From Calcarisporiella thermophila CBS 279.70 (lineage: Eukaryota > Calcarisporiellomycota): 64,000 bases of DNA. The notes under the pieces were generated by a model. The model did not search any database, was not told the origin of the DNA, and saw nothing but the letters and a program-made list of their open reading frames with translations. Location: positions 1,127,443 to 1,191,442 of the forward strand of contig NW_027192191.1 in NCBI RefSeq assembly GCF_041956535.1. Reading direction: 5' to 3'. Made by a program: the position numbers and the translations under genes. Below are positions 1 through 10,935 of this stretch, in pieces (position 1 is the stretch's first letter; each line of letters opens with the position of its first letter).

Positions 1-384
1 ACTTTAATGGAAGATCGAGCGGCTTAAAGAGGTATTGAACTGGTTTCATAGGCGAGACTCGGCCGAGGGCGTTTGAAAAACGGAGGAGAAAACTCCCATC
101 GTCTTGCGCGTGCAAACGATTGCGGTGAAGATGCCTGTTATCAGGCCTCGGCCACACGCAGTGGAGGGGAGAAGGGATGATCCCGTCAAAACTATAACAA
201 ACAGCCAACCCCCGAAAAAGAGGATCTTCCTAGTTTCTTGCAAAGTGCTTCTTTTTTGATAGGAGAGGGTCGAAGGCTCGAGGGCCCGAGCAATTATTTG
301 TCTGAGTTTCAATCGATGAGTTCATTAATAGAACCCTGGCAGGGCTAGCTTTCAACCTCCCTCTTCCCCACCATAGCCTGTTCC
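1..384. other. Upstream region of the bHLH gene
   Basis: No coding exon is recognised here. An 88-codon minus-strand reading frame covers most of it but has no family resemblance and no splice partners. The last 60 bases before the bHLH start codon are pyrimidine-rich, as in several other 5' leaders of this window, so this is probably promoter and 5' UTR of the gene starting at 385. Confidence 0.4.
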
Positions 385-1280
385 ATGCTCTCCATCATGA
401 ATCAGGGTGCTCTTCAACCGCGACCAATGGCTGCCGCTTTGAGTCGCTGCGGCTACGACTGCTCCTACACAGACTCCTCCAGTTGCACGTCAAGAGCCTC
501 TACGCCCGTACCGGGTGAGGAGGAGCCGCCCGCGAACCACAGGGGGGGTAGGCGGTTAAAGGCGGCAAGGAAGCAAGTCGCATACGTGGTGAATGGGGTC
601 AACATTCTGAACAGGTACTTTCCCCCTTTTTACTGCATATTGTATTTGGAGATGACCAAAATGGGATTAACTGTGCGAGTAGAAATGAAATCGACTCCAA
701 GACCACCATGGAGCGCATCATACGGCGACGCGAATGCCATAATAATGTCGAACGGCGGAGAAGAGACAACATCAATCAGCTTATCACCGAGATTGGCGAG
801 CTGATTCCCGCGCCGAACCAAGATAAGCGCAACAAGGGGGCAATACTTGGGCTGGCTGTCGAGTATATTCGCGTAAGCCAACGAGTCCTTTTATCGCATG
901 GGCCGCTGGCAAGACCACGGTGTTCTAACCAAGCACTTTACCCTTCACACTCACAATAGGAACTGCAGCAGATAAACCAGGCCCTCCTTACCACCTACAA
1001 ACAACAGCAGCGCCAGCGCAAGCAATCGCTGGCCCCTTATACTGCCCCACGAACTTCCGCCACCCTCTCGCCCGCGCTCGTTTTCGAACAGTCCAAACTC
1101 GCCCCCATCCCCGAACTCGGCCCACCCCATTCTATACATCAAGATATCAGGAGAGAGCATTACTCCATGTGTGGCCCCGCCCACAGCCAGATAGCCTCTG
1201 CCCTCCATCCCCTTACCGCAGAGTCAGGGTCGCTTTTTCCTCAATCCCTTGCCAAGGATACACCGCCTGAGCTACTCTGA
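385..1280 (+). CDS. bHLH transcription factor (USF/Cbf1-type, E-box binding)
   Basis: Three exons, 385-614, 683-872 and 960-1280, join in frame to 246 aa. Residues 91-140 form a class B basic helix-loop-helix. His96, Glu100 and Arg104 sit at basic positions 5, 9 and 13, the residues that read CACGTG in USF, MITF and Cbf1. Helix 2 ends in an EYIR segment that continues across the second intron into a Gln/Leu-rich stretch (ELQQINQALL), probably a short zipper-like dimerisation extension. The N-terminus is Ser/Thr-rich and the C-terminal 90 residues are low-complexity and probably disordered. The start is the first ATG of the open frame. Targets are unknown; one perfect CACGTG lies upstream of the SDR gene in this window. 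The DNA-binding call is firm, the exact orthologue is not. Confidence 0.85.
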
Positions 1281-1732
1281 ATAGACAGTCCTATAGAAAC
1301 CTTATCCACTCCCGAAATCACCTGGCCCCAAAAGCGTGTATATACATGCATATATATATGTATACATCAAAAATGACATCTCCGGCCAATTCATCCTCAC
1401 CGCATGCTAGACATTTTCTCGCCCTCCTTGATTTCTCCCCTCACCATCCAAAAAAAAAGGCATTTTCTTTTCCCTATCCCTTTTTTTTTAAAAAAAAAAT
1501 ACGTAGCATTGCATTATAAGTAAAGGTGGTTTATATAATAAAAAAAACACTAAAGAAAAAAAAAAAAGAAAAACAACAAAGAATTAGATTTACTTTTACA
1601 AGTTGAATGAATAGTATTTTTTAATAAAAAAGAAGAGCCCAAAAAAATGGCATAGTAAATTCTACAAGAAAAATAAACAAGCAAGGGGGTCGTAGGAAAT
1701 AAACAATCAGGATTGGGTAGGGGCATGTCGAG
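1281..1732. other. Convergent 3' intergenic spacer
   Basis: Lies between two convergent genes. It contains a TA/CATA-rich simple stretch near 1337-1370 and several A and T homopolymer runs (about 1450-1620), typical of polyadenylation regions. No coding potential seen. Confidence 0.6.
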
Positions 1733-4297
1733 CTATATATCCATGGACAGGATCTTCTTTGCCGGTCTGGATGGGTCGTCGGTTGCCTTTCGCCTTTCGC
1801 CCTTGGTGGGGGATATCGGGGATACGAGGGCTGGCACGTTTGCAATCGTTGGTACTGCCGTCGTGGATGGCAGAGGCTGCGCATAGAGTCCCGTCAAAGT
1901 CGCCAATGAATCGCCTCCGTCGGAAATAGGTCTCGGAACGATCAGAGCTCTCCCGCCCGCATCACCCATGGCGTACATTCGAAGTTGCGACGAGGGGGGA
2001 TTCTGGAGCCCGGCCATCGTATATTCTGAAGGCCGAGGAGCAATGGTTGGGGGATGCAAGGGTGGAGGCTTGGGGGGATTCTCTTGGAGCTTTAGCCATT
2101 TGGGTTTGCGGCCGCGTTTCTTTTTCTCTCGCGGAGGGACCAGCGTCTCAGGAGGGGGAGTCTGATGAGGAGTCGGAGGCTGGTATATGGAGGAGGAGGA
2201 AGAGGAGGAAGCTGAGGAAGTCGACAAACGAGGCCGCGGTATGTGTTGGCTTATAGAGGGAGGGGTATCCGCGACTGAAGCCACGGAAGAGGTACTAGGG
2301 CTTGCGTGTGGCAAGGAAGTGGATGCTTCATTCAGTTGGGACGATTCCAGAGCTTTCGATTCTTCCGTGGGCTGCATTGGGCCGGATTGGTGCAGTAGTT
2401 GGGAGAGCAAAGCTTTCTCTGCCTTGGACTTACGGCCACGTTTCTTTTTAATCGGGAGACCAGATGTTGACTGGGCGAGAGAGAGTTTGTCAGAAGGGGT
2501 TGTGCTGGTTTGTGTGGCCCCGGATGGCTGTGATCGTGAGGATATAGATGATTTCGGTGCCGAGGACTCTCTCCACTGAGGTGAGGAGTCATTTTGTGAA
2601 GCCTGTTCTGGGGTGGATATCTGATTTTGTGATGCTTGCTGTGCCTGCAGTGCCTGTTGTGCCAATTGGGCCTTGAGCCAATTGGGCTTTCTTCCTCGCT
2701 TTTTTTTCAAAGGCAATTCTACTTGCTGCACTTGCGGTTGCTGGGCATTTTGTTTTTGCTCCTGCTGCTGCTTCTGCGGATCTTTTACAGGTACCACGTG
2801 AGATGTAGTATAGGTGGACACCAGCTTCCCAGGATAGCTTCCACCATACAAGGATAGTGGGGTGACACTGGGCGGCTTCATCAGTTTTTCATATAACGAT
2901 TCTACTGTGCGGGGCTTGCGTCCTCTCTTCTTCTTCTCAGTAGGCAGATTGCTTCCCGCAGAACTTGCTAAGGCTGGTGCACCGTCTTTTGAGGCACTCG
3001 AAGAGCACACAGGAGCTGCACTGCTCTGAGAGGCTAGATTGGATAAAGTCGAAGTAGGCGCGGCTGTATCTGCCACCTTGCTCTGATTTGCCTGAAGCTG
3101 AGCAGCCATCTGAGCCTTTAACCAATTCGGCTTACGCCCGCGCTTCTTCTTCATTGGCACGCCGCCCACCGACCCAGGGAGGGATGGGGTGCCAGCCGGG
3201 GTTGGAGCGGAGGTAGGCGGCAATGTGTTATTACCCTGGGTATCGACTGGTCTCGAGGAGGGTGGCGCAAGAGACACTTTTGTTTCCAACTGCGCAGGTG
3301 GTTGAGCGGGTGCTCTATGTGGAGCAGACAAATGAAAGACGGGCTCTTTACTAGGCGCTTGGCTGTCGAGCACCGTCGTAGGCAAAATGATGAAGTCGGA
3401 CACCCGTGGCGGACCCTCTGTCCCCTCCGCCTGCGGCAGTATCGGGGGAGAAACCGATACGTGCATGGGTGGTGACGAAGAAAGCACTACTTCCCTCTCC
3501 ACCTCGCTGCTCCACTCATCGCCATTCTGCGATCCGCCCTCCAAGTACGGCTCATCCTCTCCGTCAAATCGCAACTCCCTTCCTATATCCACCATCGTTT
3601 CTTTCTCTACCTCTCTCCACCCATCCTTCTCATCTTCCTCTGCGTCCACCTCTTCTTCCGACTCTTCCCCCTCTGAATAATCCTCTTCCCCTCCAAGCGT
3701 AAGTGAAAACACCTTTGGCGCCTTTCCCGATGCCCCGATATCGAAAGGCCGAGGTGCCCTCTGGTCGACAACGCCGGCCTCCGCTCCATGTTCGATTTCA
3801 TCCATATCTTCCTCAGCGCCGCGATCATAATGCATGAATGTATCCTCACGCGTCAGCTGAGGCCGGACGCGAGGCTCAAGCCGTAACGGGTGGACTTCTT
3901 CTGCGTCTTTCTCAAACTCGGCAAGCTCTTCCGTGAAAAGCTCGCATTTCCCTTTCCCCTTTTCTTCTGCCGTGAATCTCCTCTCTCCTCCCTCCATGTT
4001 CGCTCTCTCGTTTATCTGCTTTTCCCCATTACCTTGCTCCTCCATGATTGTCCCTTCGTCATACGAGTCGTAGTCGGTCAAAGAAAATGGCCTGTAGTTG
4101 GCTGAGCTGGCCAATGAGCCATTACTAATAAGAAGCACCACATCGTCGTTCTCAGCCTCCGCATCGGAGCTGGCATTCTTGTCGTACATTATGGGTTGTT
4201 TGGGTCGCATGTGCCCTGGGTGGAAGCCGTCACTATATCCAGCGACTGGTGCATAAATGGGATGGCTCACGGTCGACACCGACAAATCCTCATCCAT
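1733..4297 (-). CDS. Large AT-hook protein with five AT-hook modules
   Basis: Single 854-codon exon, the longest uninterrupted frame in the window. The N-terminal half is acidic (Asp/Glu tracts around residues 40-55, 85-130 and 200-250). The C-terminal half carries five near-identical AT-hooks (K-K-K-R-G-R-K) at about residues 383-391, 455-463, 531-540, 617-624 and 724-733, separated by Gln/Ser/Pro-rich linkers of 60-100 residues. Three of the five (first, third, fifth) continue into a W-L-K motif directly after the hook, so the repeat unit is longer than a canonical hook. AT-hooks bind the minor groove of A/T-rich DNA, so a chromatin or promoter-architectural role is likely. No catalytic domain is visible and I know no named orthologue. 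Confidence 0.85.
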   Translation of the reverse strand: MDEDLSVSTVSHPIYAPVAGYSDGFHPGHMRPKQPIMYDKNASSDAEAENDDVVLLISNGSLASSANYRPFSLTDYDSYDEGTIMEEQGNGEKQINERANMEGGERRFTAEEKGKGKCELFTEELAEFEKDAEEVHPLRLEPRVRPQLTREDTFMHYDRGAEEDMDEIEHGAEAGVVDQRAPRPFDIGASGKAPKVFSLTLGGEEDYSEGEESEEEVDAEEDEKDGWREVEKETMVDIGRELRFDGEDEPYLEGGSQNGDEWSSEVEREVVLSSSPPMHVSVSPPILPQAEGTEGPPRVSDFIILPTTVLDSQAPSKEPVFHLSAPHRAPAQPPAQLETKVSLAPPSSRPVDTQGNNTLPPTSAPTPAGTPSLPGSVGGVPMKKKRGRKPNWLKAQMAAQLQANQSKVADTAAPTSTLSNLASQSSAAPVCSSSASKDGAPALASSAGSNLPTEKKKRGRKPRTVESLYEKLMKPPSVTPLSLYGGSYPGKLVSTYTTSHVVPVKDPQKQQQEQKQNAQQPQVQQVELPLKKKRGRKPNWLKAQLAQQALQAQQASQNQISTPEQASQNDSSPQWRESSAPKSSISSRSQPSGATQTSTTPSDKLSLAQSTSGLPIKKKRGRKSKAEKALLSQLLHQSGPMQPTEESKALESSQLNEASTSLPHASPSTSSVASVADTPPSISQHIPRPRLSTSSASSSSSSSIYQPPTPHQTPPPETLVPPREKKKRGRKPKWLKLQENPPKPPPLHPPTIAPRPSEYTMAGLQNPPSSQLRMYAMGDAGGRALIVPRPISDGGDSLATLTGLYAQPLPSTTAVPTIANVPALVSPISPTKGERRKATDDPSRPAKKILSMDI

Positions 4298-4953
4298 GAC
4301 AATTTTATATGCGAGCTATCGAATAAAACTGCCTGGAACGAAGAGGCAAAAAGATAGGGTGGCAAATGCTCTCTTAAAAGGATTATTAAAGAGGATGACC
4401 TCCAGTAGATTATTTTTGATTTTCTTTTGAAGGTGTTTCGCGTTTTTTCAAAAAATTAAAAGATGATTCGTGGGTCCTTAAAAATTGAGTGCTGCGCCGA
4501 ATTTTTATTTTCGAAATCGCCTCGAGAGCCGAGAAAGGGGCCAAGAGGGGGGAGCTACCCAACCCTGCAAGTCCCTGCTCGGCTCCTGTGACTCCGATAG
4601 AGAAGAAACAATCCAGCAAGGTCGCGCTCCAATAGCAGAACCATCCTTGGCTATAACAATGGATGAGCTAGGAATTATATAAATGAATATGGATATATTT
4701 ATTATCAAATAGTCGTAGGATTACACAACAACCTGAAGGGGGAAAAAAAAAATTATACAGACAGAGTAAGTTAAAAAATATTAATATAAAGAAAAAAGAA
4801 AAGCCGATTTCAATCCCGAGCTCAAAAGGGATGGACTGGTGTGCTATTAAAGGGAAATTTAGTATCGCACGGTCCCCTTCGACACGGTTCACAGTCTAGT
4901 CATCATCATCGTATAACAAATAGATAGATTTTATAGCATTAAATACGCCGCTT
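4298..4953. other. Spacer between the AT-hook and TTC39 genes
   Basis: Holds the promoter of the leftward AT-hook gene and the 3' end of the leftward TTC39 gene. Several 65-75 codon frames overlap on both strands without family signal. No additional gene supported. Confidence 0.5.
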
Positions 4954-7628
4954 CTATTTCTGCTGCCGCCGCTGCATGGTCGCGTAGTCGGTCACCTCCA
5001 TTTGGGGAGCGCCGTCCCGCTCTTGGCCGACGATCTGGGACCAGTAGTTTTGGTACGGCAACCTGCGGTGTTTTTTCCGCAGTTCCTTGGGCGGAGGGGG
5101 GCTCAGCGGCGAGAGCTTCTCGCACGACACCTCCTCGTTCAGGATCTCGTCGGGGCCGAAGCTCTGCCCACTCAGGCTCTCGGTCATGCTGGTCTCTCCG
5201 GTGAACACGCTTAGCTTCTCGTCCCTCAGCAGGTCGAGCTCGAGCAGCGCGGTGTGAAGTTTGAAGAGCAGGGTGCCGTGCAAACTGAATTTGCCGCGGC
5301 CCGTGGGGCGGTGGTTGCTGTGCAGCACCTTTTCGTATTCTAAGCGGGCCAGCTCCAGCTTCCCCAGGCACATGTACGTTCTCCCGAGTTCGTAGCGCGC
5401 GTAATAGGCAACGTAGTGGTCGTAGTGGATCTTGGGGGCGTGGGCCAGCGCGGTGTTGAATGCGTTCAGCGCAAGATGATAATAGGCCTCGTAAGGGGGC
5501 GGGGTCATGGTATTGCTCCTTGGCAGGAAGGCGAGGCGAGAGGCGATGACGCCCTGCAGGAAGTATCCCAGGCAGAAGTCGTCCCAGAAGTTGATGTAGA
5601 CGGACGAGTCCTCCGTCTGGACCTTGGATGGGGTGGTCGACCGCGAGCGGGACGACTTCTCCGACAGGGTCGAGGAGATCGAGAGCCGGCGGGCGCGCAA
5701 TTTTCGGGGCGAGCCCGGCTTGGAGGTCTCCGGGATAATCCCCTGCTCGCGGATGACTTCCAGGCGTGCGAGCTCTCGGCTGACGACCTCCAGCGCCTGG
5801 TGCAGCTCGTCCACCCCCATGAAGTCGTAGCAGTTCCACATGTAGAGGTACTCGTACCCGGGGAGGAAGAGGCGGTTCCCCTGCTCGATGAACTTGCGTG
5901 CCTTCCTAGCTACAAATTTCTGTCAAAAGGGAGAGACCTCGTTAGCCCATGCTATGCCATTGGGGAGAGGGAGGGGAGGAGGAGGGGAGGGGGGGGGGGG
6001 GGTCGGAGTGGCCTACCTCTGACGGAATCGATTTTCCGGAGAACTTTTGCAATAGCGAGGGCACGTTCTCCATGATCTGGACGATCTGCTCCTTGTCTTC
6101 TTCCCGGCCCAGCATATACATGGCGATGGCCTTGTGGTAGCTGTAGATCGACTTGGTCCACAGGCTCTCCTTGGCGAGCACGTCGATGGTGTAGAGGGCG
6201 TTCCTCCAATCCTGCATGCTGCTGTAGCAGACAAACAGCTCCCAGTAGCACACGTGGTGGAGCTGTTTCCATTCCTTCTGCTTGTGGATGGAGAATTCGT
6301 AGTGCTGGATGGCGGCGGGGATGTTGTGTCTATGCGCGGAGAAGCAAGCCATTAGTACCGCCAGGGTCCCGTTCGGGGGAGGGATCGCGCACACTTACCG
6401 GAACTGGTGGATTTTGCCCGCGAAGTACATGAAGATCACGCTGTTGGGGTACAGCTCGATGTTGAAGTTGGTGATTTTGATGGCGATGGTCAGATCGAAG
6501 TGGGAGTTGGTGACGAACCCGGACACGATCAGGTGGAACACCAGCAGCATGATGTCGCAGAACTGCCTGCGGATACCCTGGCTGGCCATCGGATCGCAGG
6601 GCGCGGGCGTGTCGGGGATATCCTTTGGGTCGTGCGTCCAGCCGCCGATGGCCTCGAGGGTGGCCAGCCCCAGGACCCGGTCGCCCGAGAACCCGACGAT
6701 TTCGAGGAGCTTGAGCAGCCGGGTGGGGAAGAACGAGAGAATCACGTTGAAGATGCCGATCCCCAGGGCGACGCCGGACGTGAAGTGATAGTCGATCTGG
6801 TAGTGCGAGATGTCGACTCCTTTCTCGGCCTCGGCCTCGACGACATCCAGGAACTTCTGCAGCGAGCGGTACGTGCTGTAGCTCTGGCGCACGTAGAAGC
6901 CCTCGCGCAACAAGCCCCAGATGCCCTCGTCCCGGATCACGCACAGTATGGCCATGAACATGTGGCTCTCGGCGAACACCAGTTCCTAGCCCACAAACAC
7001 GGTTAGGCCGAAGAAAATGAAAAATGCCCGAGAGGCAAGGGGGGGGGGGGGAGGGGAGCAAACTTACCGCATGCCGCTGCCGCGGCGTCATGGACTTGAG
7101 ATGGCGAATGGAGGGGCCGCCGCGCACCAGGCTTGTGACGCTGCCGAAAATGGAGTCCTTTTTCCGCATGGAGTTGGCGAGATTGATGGTGTTGTTGAAT
7201 GCCTTCATGGCGGTGTCAAGATCATCCTGGTGGAAGGTGAGCAGGGCGCGAAAGCAGGACAGCACGCCGTAGCCCAGGGTGAAGTAGAGGGAGGTTCCGT
7301 AGCCCTTCAGCAGCAGTGATTCGGCATCGTTCATCCGGGAATCGAGGAACAGATCGAGCGCGCGACGCACGCTGGCAATCTCGGCAAACAGATCGGATGT
7401 GAGATTGGGATCGAAGTTGAAGTCGGATTGCGATTCGATGGGCTCCGAGACGCTCGCGGCGCCGAGATTGGGCGAGGAGTTTGAGGAGGGGAAGGAGGCC
7501 TTGGCCCGGAGAAATTCGAGGGAATGGAGATACGTCTGATTGCCCGACGCGGGCTGGTACGAGTCATCGCGGGTGCCGTAGCGCTGGTCGATCCAGCGCT
7601 CGGCGGGGCGTTTGCCGAACGAGGACAT
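4954..7628 (-). CDS. TTC39: Iml2/TTC39-family tetratricopeptide protein
   Basis: Four exons, 7628-7068, 6985-6399, 6329-6017 and 5919-4954, join to 808 aa. The arrangement matches the Iml2/TTC39 family: an N-terminal helical block (about 75-165) with an SLLL-KGYGTSLYFTLGYG segment, a middle block starting ELVFAESHM that runs into the conserved SGVALGIGIFN region (about 245-330), then C-terminal TPR-like helices (about 385-660; HYEFSIHKQKEW, CYWELFVCY, Y-Y-ARYELGRTYMCLGKLELA). Yeast Iml2 acts in inclusion-body clearance with lipid droplets; animal TTC39 proteins affect lipid and HDL levels. The C-terminal 100 residues are Ser/Pro-rich and basic. Introns are 69-97 nt. It is transcribed divergently from sideroflexin. 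Confidence 0.88.
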
Positions 7629-8203
7629 GGTGGAAGCTTTGGGAGGAGCGATGGCGGGGGGCGTTGATCAAGAAGGCTCGGAGATGGCGAGGGGAATGGA
7701 CTGCGAAGCGAGCACTTGGAACAAGGGAAAAAAAAAAAGCAACCTCTTAATACTCCAAAGCGGGAAAGGCCAGCTCGTCTGAGGCGGGCAAAGTGAACTG
7801 CACGACTCTGTTTGGGGGCACGAAATTGAGGCAGCCAAATGAATCTGAAGTCTCGGCCTCACCCCTTGCCTCTGGCCTATCCCGTGGAGAAACTTGCGCA
7901 ATGATCGGCGGAATTGAAGTCTAAATGAGCGGGCCCGCCGACTCATTCGCCGGCCCTTCCCCCCCACACCGGCCCTTTCGGGTGGTTTGGCCCGTCGCAC
8001 GACCCAGGCCCTGCGCGCGATAGGTCTGCGCGAGGCAAGTGATCTCACCGATCGAGCAGCCTGCAGCTTGATGGCTCGTCTCCTTAATTGCAATCTGTGT
8101 AACGCCTCTGGCCCCAAGGCTTGCGAGCGGTGGCGGCTTAGCTCATGCCGCAGGGCTTGCAGCGTCATCCTTGGGCCTCGAGCTAGGTTAAGCTTTGCAA
8201 AGC
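7629..8203. promoter_or_regulatory. Divergent promoter of TTC39 and sideroflexin
   Basis: A 575-bp G+C-rich spacer between two start codons facing away from each other. A 287-codon minus-strand frame runs through it and into sideroflexin exons but is antisense to a well-supported gene and is judged a composition artefact. No specific site is assigned. Confidence 0.5.
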
Positions 8204-9652
8204 ATGTCAGATCTGGCCTTCTCCTCGCAACCTGCGGCGGCCGCCCGCCGCATCGACTTGAGTAAGTCGCCGTCCTGCTTTCTCCCCATTGTGCGCCCGC
8301 TAATCCTCCCCTCTCCTCTTTCTCTCCTCTCCAGCGCGGCCGCGCTACGACCAGTCCTCCTACTGGGGCCGCCTCCTCCATTTCATGGATGTCACCGATC
8401 CCCGCACCCTGTTTGTCTCCAGCAGGCGGCTCGCCGAGGCTAAGCAACTCATGGACGACTACCGCGCCGGCCGTGCGGTCAGAGCCAGCGAGGACGAGCT
8501 GTGGAAGGCAAAAAAGAGTACATGCCCGCAACCGCTGCCGATCTGGCCCATCAACCCCAACTGACTAGATCCTCTGCCTTTTTCCCTTTCCCCTTAGTTG
8601 TTGACTCAACGCTGCATCCAGACACCGGCAAGCCGATTTTCCTGCCATGGCGGATGAGCTCATTTGTGCCAACCAACATGCTCATTCTCTTTGGGATGCT
8701 TTTACCCAATCCATCGGTATTAAATATTCATTTCCTTTTTCAAGCTAGACTTTGCACAAAAACTTAACCTTTTTTTTTGGCATGCCCTCGTGCAGATCAA
8801 GAGCATCATCTTCTGGCAATGGGCTAACCAAAGCGTCAATGTGGCCATCAATTTTGCAAATGCCAATAAAACCACCGAGATGAGCCTGAAAGAGACCGGA
8901 AGTAAGTAAACCCGGAGGCCACTCTCGCTTCTAGAACCATCTCACTCAGCCCTCTCCATCTCCTTAAGTTGCCTATGCCGCGGCCGTGACCACCTCGTGC
9001 GGACTTGCCGTGGGCCTGAACCAGGCCGTGCCCCGCCTGCGCAAGATCTCTCCCACCGTGCGGGGCGTGCTTACCCGCCTCGTCCCCTTCGTCGCGGTTG
9101 CCGCAGCCGGAACGGTGAACGTGTATTTGATGCGCTGGAAGGAACTCCGGTAATACCCGCTGGATGACCCCAAACTATCCCCGATCCCTCTCACCTCTGT
9201 TGAATCTGTAGGGATGGCATCGATGTCTTGGATGCACAAGGCCAGAGTCTTGGGCGGTCCCAGAAGGCAGGCTCCTCTGCTGTCGGCCAGGTTGCCATCT
9301 CTAGAGTCCTCACCTCGATGCCGGCCCTGCTCATTCCCCCGCTCATCATGGGCCAACTGGAGCGCACGCGCTTCATTCGCAACCGGCCTTACTTGGCCAC
9401 CCCAATTAACTTCGGTAACCACGACGCATCTTTCATCCCACCATGCGGTGGAGACTGGGTCACCGATGCTAATCCTTTTCCCCTTCCATAGGCGTCATTG
9501 GGTTGACCCTGATGACCGCGCTTCCCATGGCCATTGCCGTGTTCCCCCAGCGCGCCACCGTGCCCGTGACCAGCCTTGAGGAGCGTTTCCACCACCTGAA
9601 GGACTCTCTTGGAAGGCCGGTGACCACCGTTACTTACAACAAGGGACTTTAG
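8204..9652 (+). CDS. SFXN: Sideroflexin, mitochondrial serine/amino-acid carrier
   Basis: Seven exons (8204-8261, 8335-8517, 8598-8716, 8796-8901, 8969-9149, 9212-9414, 9492-9652) give 336 aa, the usual sideroflexin length. Family marks in order: PRYDQSSYWGRL-HF-DVTDPRTL near residues 22-44, the HPDTG motif (87-91), QWANQS-N (128-135), about five hydrophobic segments and the terminal VYYNKGL-like tail (TYNKGL). Sideroflexins sit in the inner mitochondrial membrane; human SFXN1/3 import serine for one-carbon metabolism, yeast Fsf1 is the fungal member. As in the family there is no classical cleavable presequence. Introns are 62-80 nt. It converges on the SDR gene with a 232-bp spacer. Substrate is inferred from the family. 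Confidence 0.95.
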
Positions 9653-9884
9653 ACGGATTATAGACGTGCCTCTGTTGGATGTTTTATTTCAGCTCTCTTA
9701 CACTCCCCTTCCCTCCCCTCTCTCTCTCTATTTCCTAGCCAATGAATCCTCATCAATGCAGCATCTAGTTGTGTTTTGTTTTTCATTGGGAATAGGCTGT
9801 ATTATAAGATAATAGATAAGGCTATTGAACACAATGGAACAATAAAATCGAATTTAGAACTGCTTCCTCGGGAAATAAATTAGG

Positions 9885-10857
9885 TCAGATCTTCGACAGC
9901 CGCAACGCGCCATCCAGCCGAATCACGCCTCCATTGAGGTAGCGGTTCTGGATAATGTGCATGGCCAGCTGGGCGAATTCTTCGGGTCGACCCGGACGCT
10001 CCGGAAACTCGAGCGTGTGGGCGATCTTATGGTATACTGGATGGTCTCTGGACATCATACTCGTTTCTACAGAAAAAACAATAGCGCCGTCCGCCAGTCC
10101 GTAAGCTTGGGGTTGCTTTGCCCAACACGGCCGGTTTGCTTACCAAACATCCCGGGGGCAATCGTCATCGCGCGCACTCCCGCTTTCGCCAAATCTCTTG
10201 CGACCGGCAGGGTCAGGGACGAGACCCCCCCCTTCGATGCCGCATAGGAGGCCTGGCCCTTCTGCCCGTCCTGGTACGCCACGGAGGACACGCTGATCAG
10301 CACCCCGCGCTCACCTGGATCCGTCGACATTAGTTTACCATAAAAGTCTCCCGGAGAGCGGCTAAACCACTGCCTTACCGTCCTCGTCGGGCTCCAGCCG
10401 GACCAACCGAGAGGCCACCAACCGCCACACATTAAAGGTGCCCACCAGATTAACCTCAATCACCTCTCGAAATGTGTCCAAATTACAGGGCGTACCATCT
10501 CGTTCCACGATCTTTCCGAGCCCAATAATGCCCCCGCAATGCACTACCCCACGAATGGAGCCAAACCGGGAGACCGCTTGGTCAATGGCTGCATCCACCT
10601 CCTGCTCGGATGTGATGTCAACTTTGCCCGGCCACAATGCACGAGAACCGAGCTCCTCCGCAAGACGCTCGCCCCAACTTTCATTCACATCGATGAGCAG
10701 AACATTGGCTCCATTCGCAACGAGAAGGCGGGCGGTTGCCTCGCCCAATCCACTTGCCCTACATACAACCATTAGCCATCGAGCCCATTGTGCATTCGAA
10801 AAGGAGCCACTATACTAACGCTCCAGTAACCGCAAACGTGTTTCCTTCGACCTTCAT
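9885..10857 (-). CDS. Short-chain dehydrogenase, 3-hydroxyacyl-CoA dehydrogenase type 2 (HSD10)-like
   Basis: Four exons, 10857-10820, 10758-10379, 10314-10144 and 10045-9885, join to 249 aa. The nucleotide motif TGAASGLG spans residues 11-18 and its tail is completed across the first intron. The catalytic triad is Ser150, Tyr163 and Lys167 (SYAASK). The dimer segment [14 protein letters not shown] and the C-terminal [12 protein letters not shown] tail match HSD17B10/HSD10 closely, as does the length (human 261 aa). HSD10 enzymes are NAD-dependent mitochondrial dehydrogenases of branched 2-methyl-3-hydroxyacyl-CoAs in isoleucine breakdown; the animal protein is also an RNase P subunit. The first exon is only 38 nt. 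Specificity is inferred from similarity. Confidence 0.87.
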
Positions 10858-10929
10858 GATGCTTTTCTCAAAAAACCAATGTTCCATAGACCCTTAATGT
10901 CTCTTAAATAAAGTATCCCTGGAAAATAG

Positions 10930-10935
10930 CACGTG
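10930..10935. promoter_or_regulatory. Perfect E-box CACGTG upstream of the HSD10-like gene
   Basis: A CACGTG palindrome lies about 73 bp upstream of the SDR start codon. It is the class B bHLH target. The window's own bHLH factor has the His/Glu/Arg reading residues for it. Occupancy is untested and a hexamer can occur by chance. Confidence 0.3.

Noticed and set aside
46-312. 88-codon minus-strand frame at the left edge
   Set aside because: No family match, no splice context and no continuation.
4931-5839. 302-codon minus-strand frame overlapping the last TTC39 exon
   Set aside because: Same strand, different frame; Arg/Pro/Ala-rich. The other frame carries the conserved TPR-like sequence and joins in phase to upstream exons.
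7668-8531. 287-codon minus-strand frame
   Set aside because: Antisense to sideroflexin exons 1-2 and the divergent promoter; Arg/Gly/Ala-rich composition typical of G+C-rich shadow frames.
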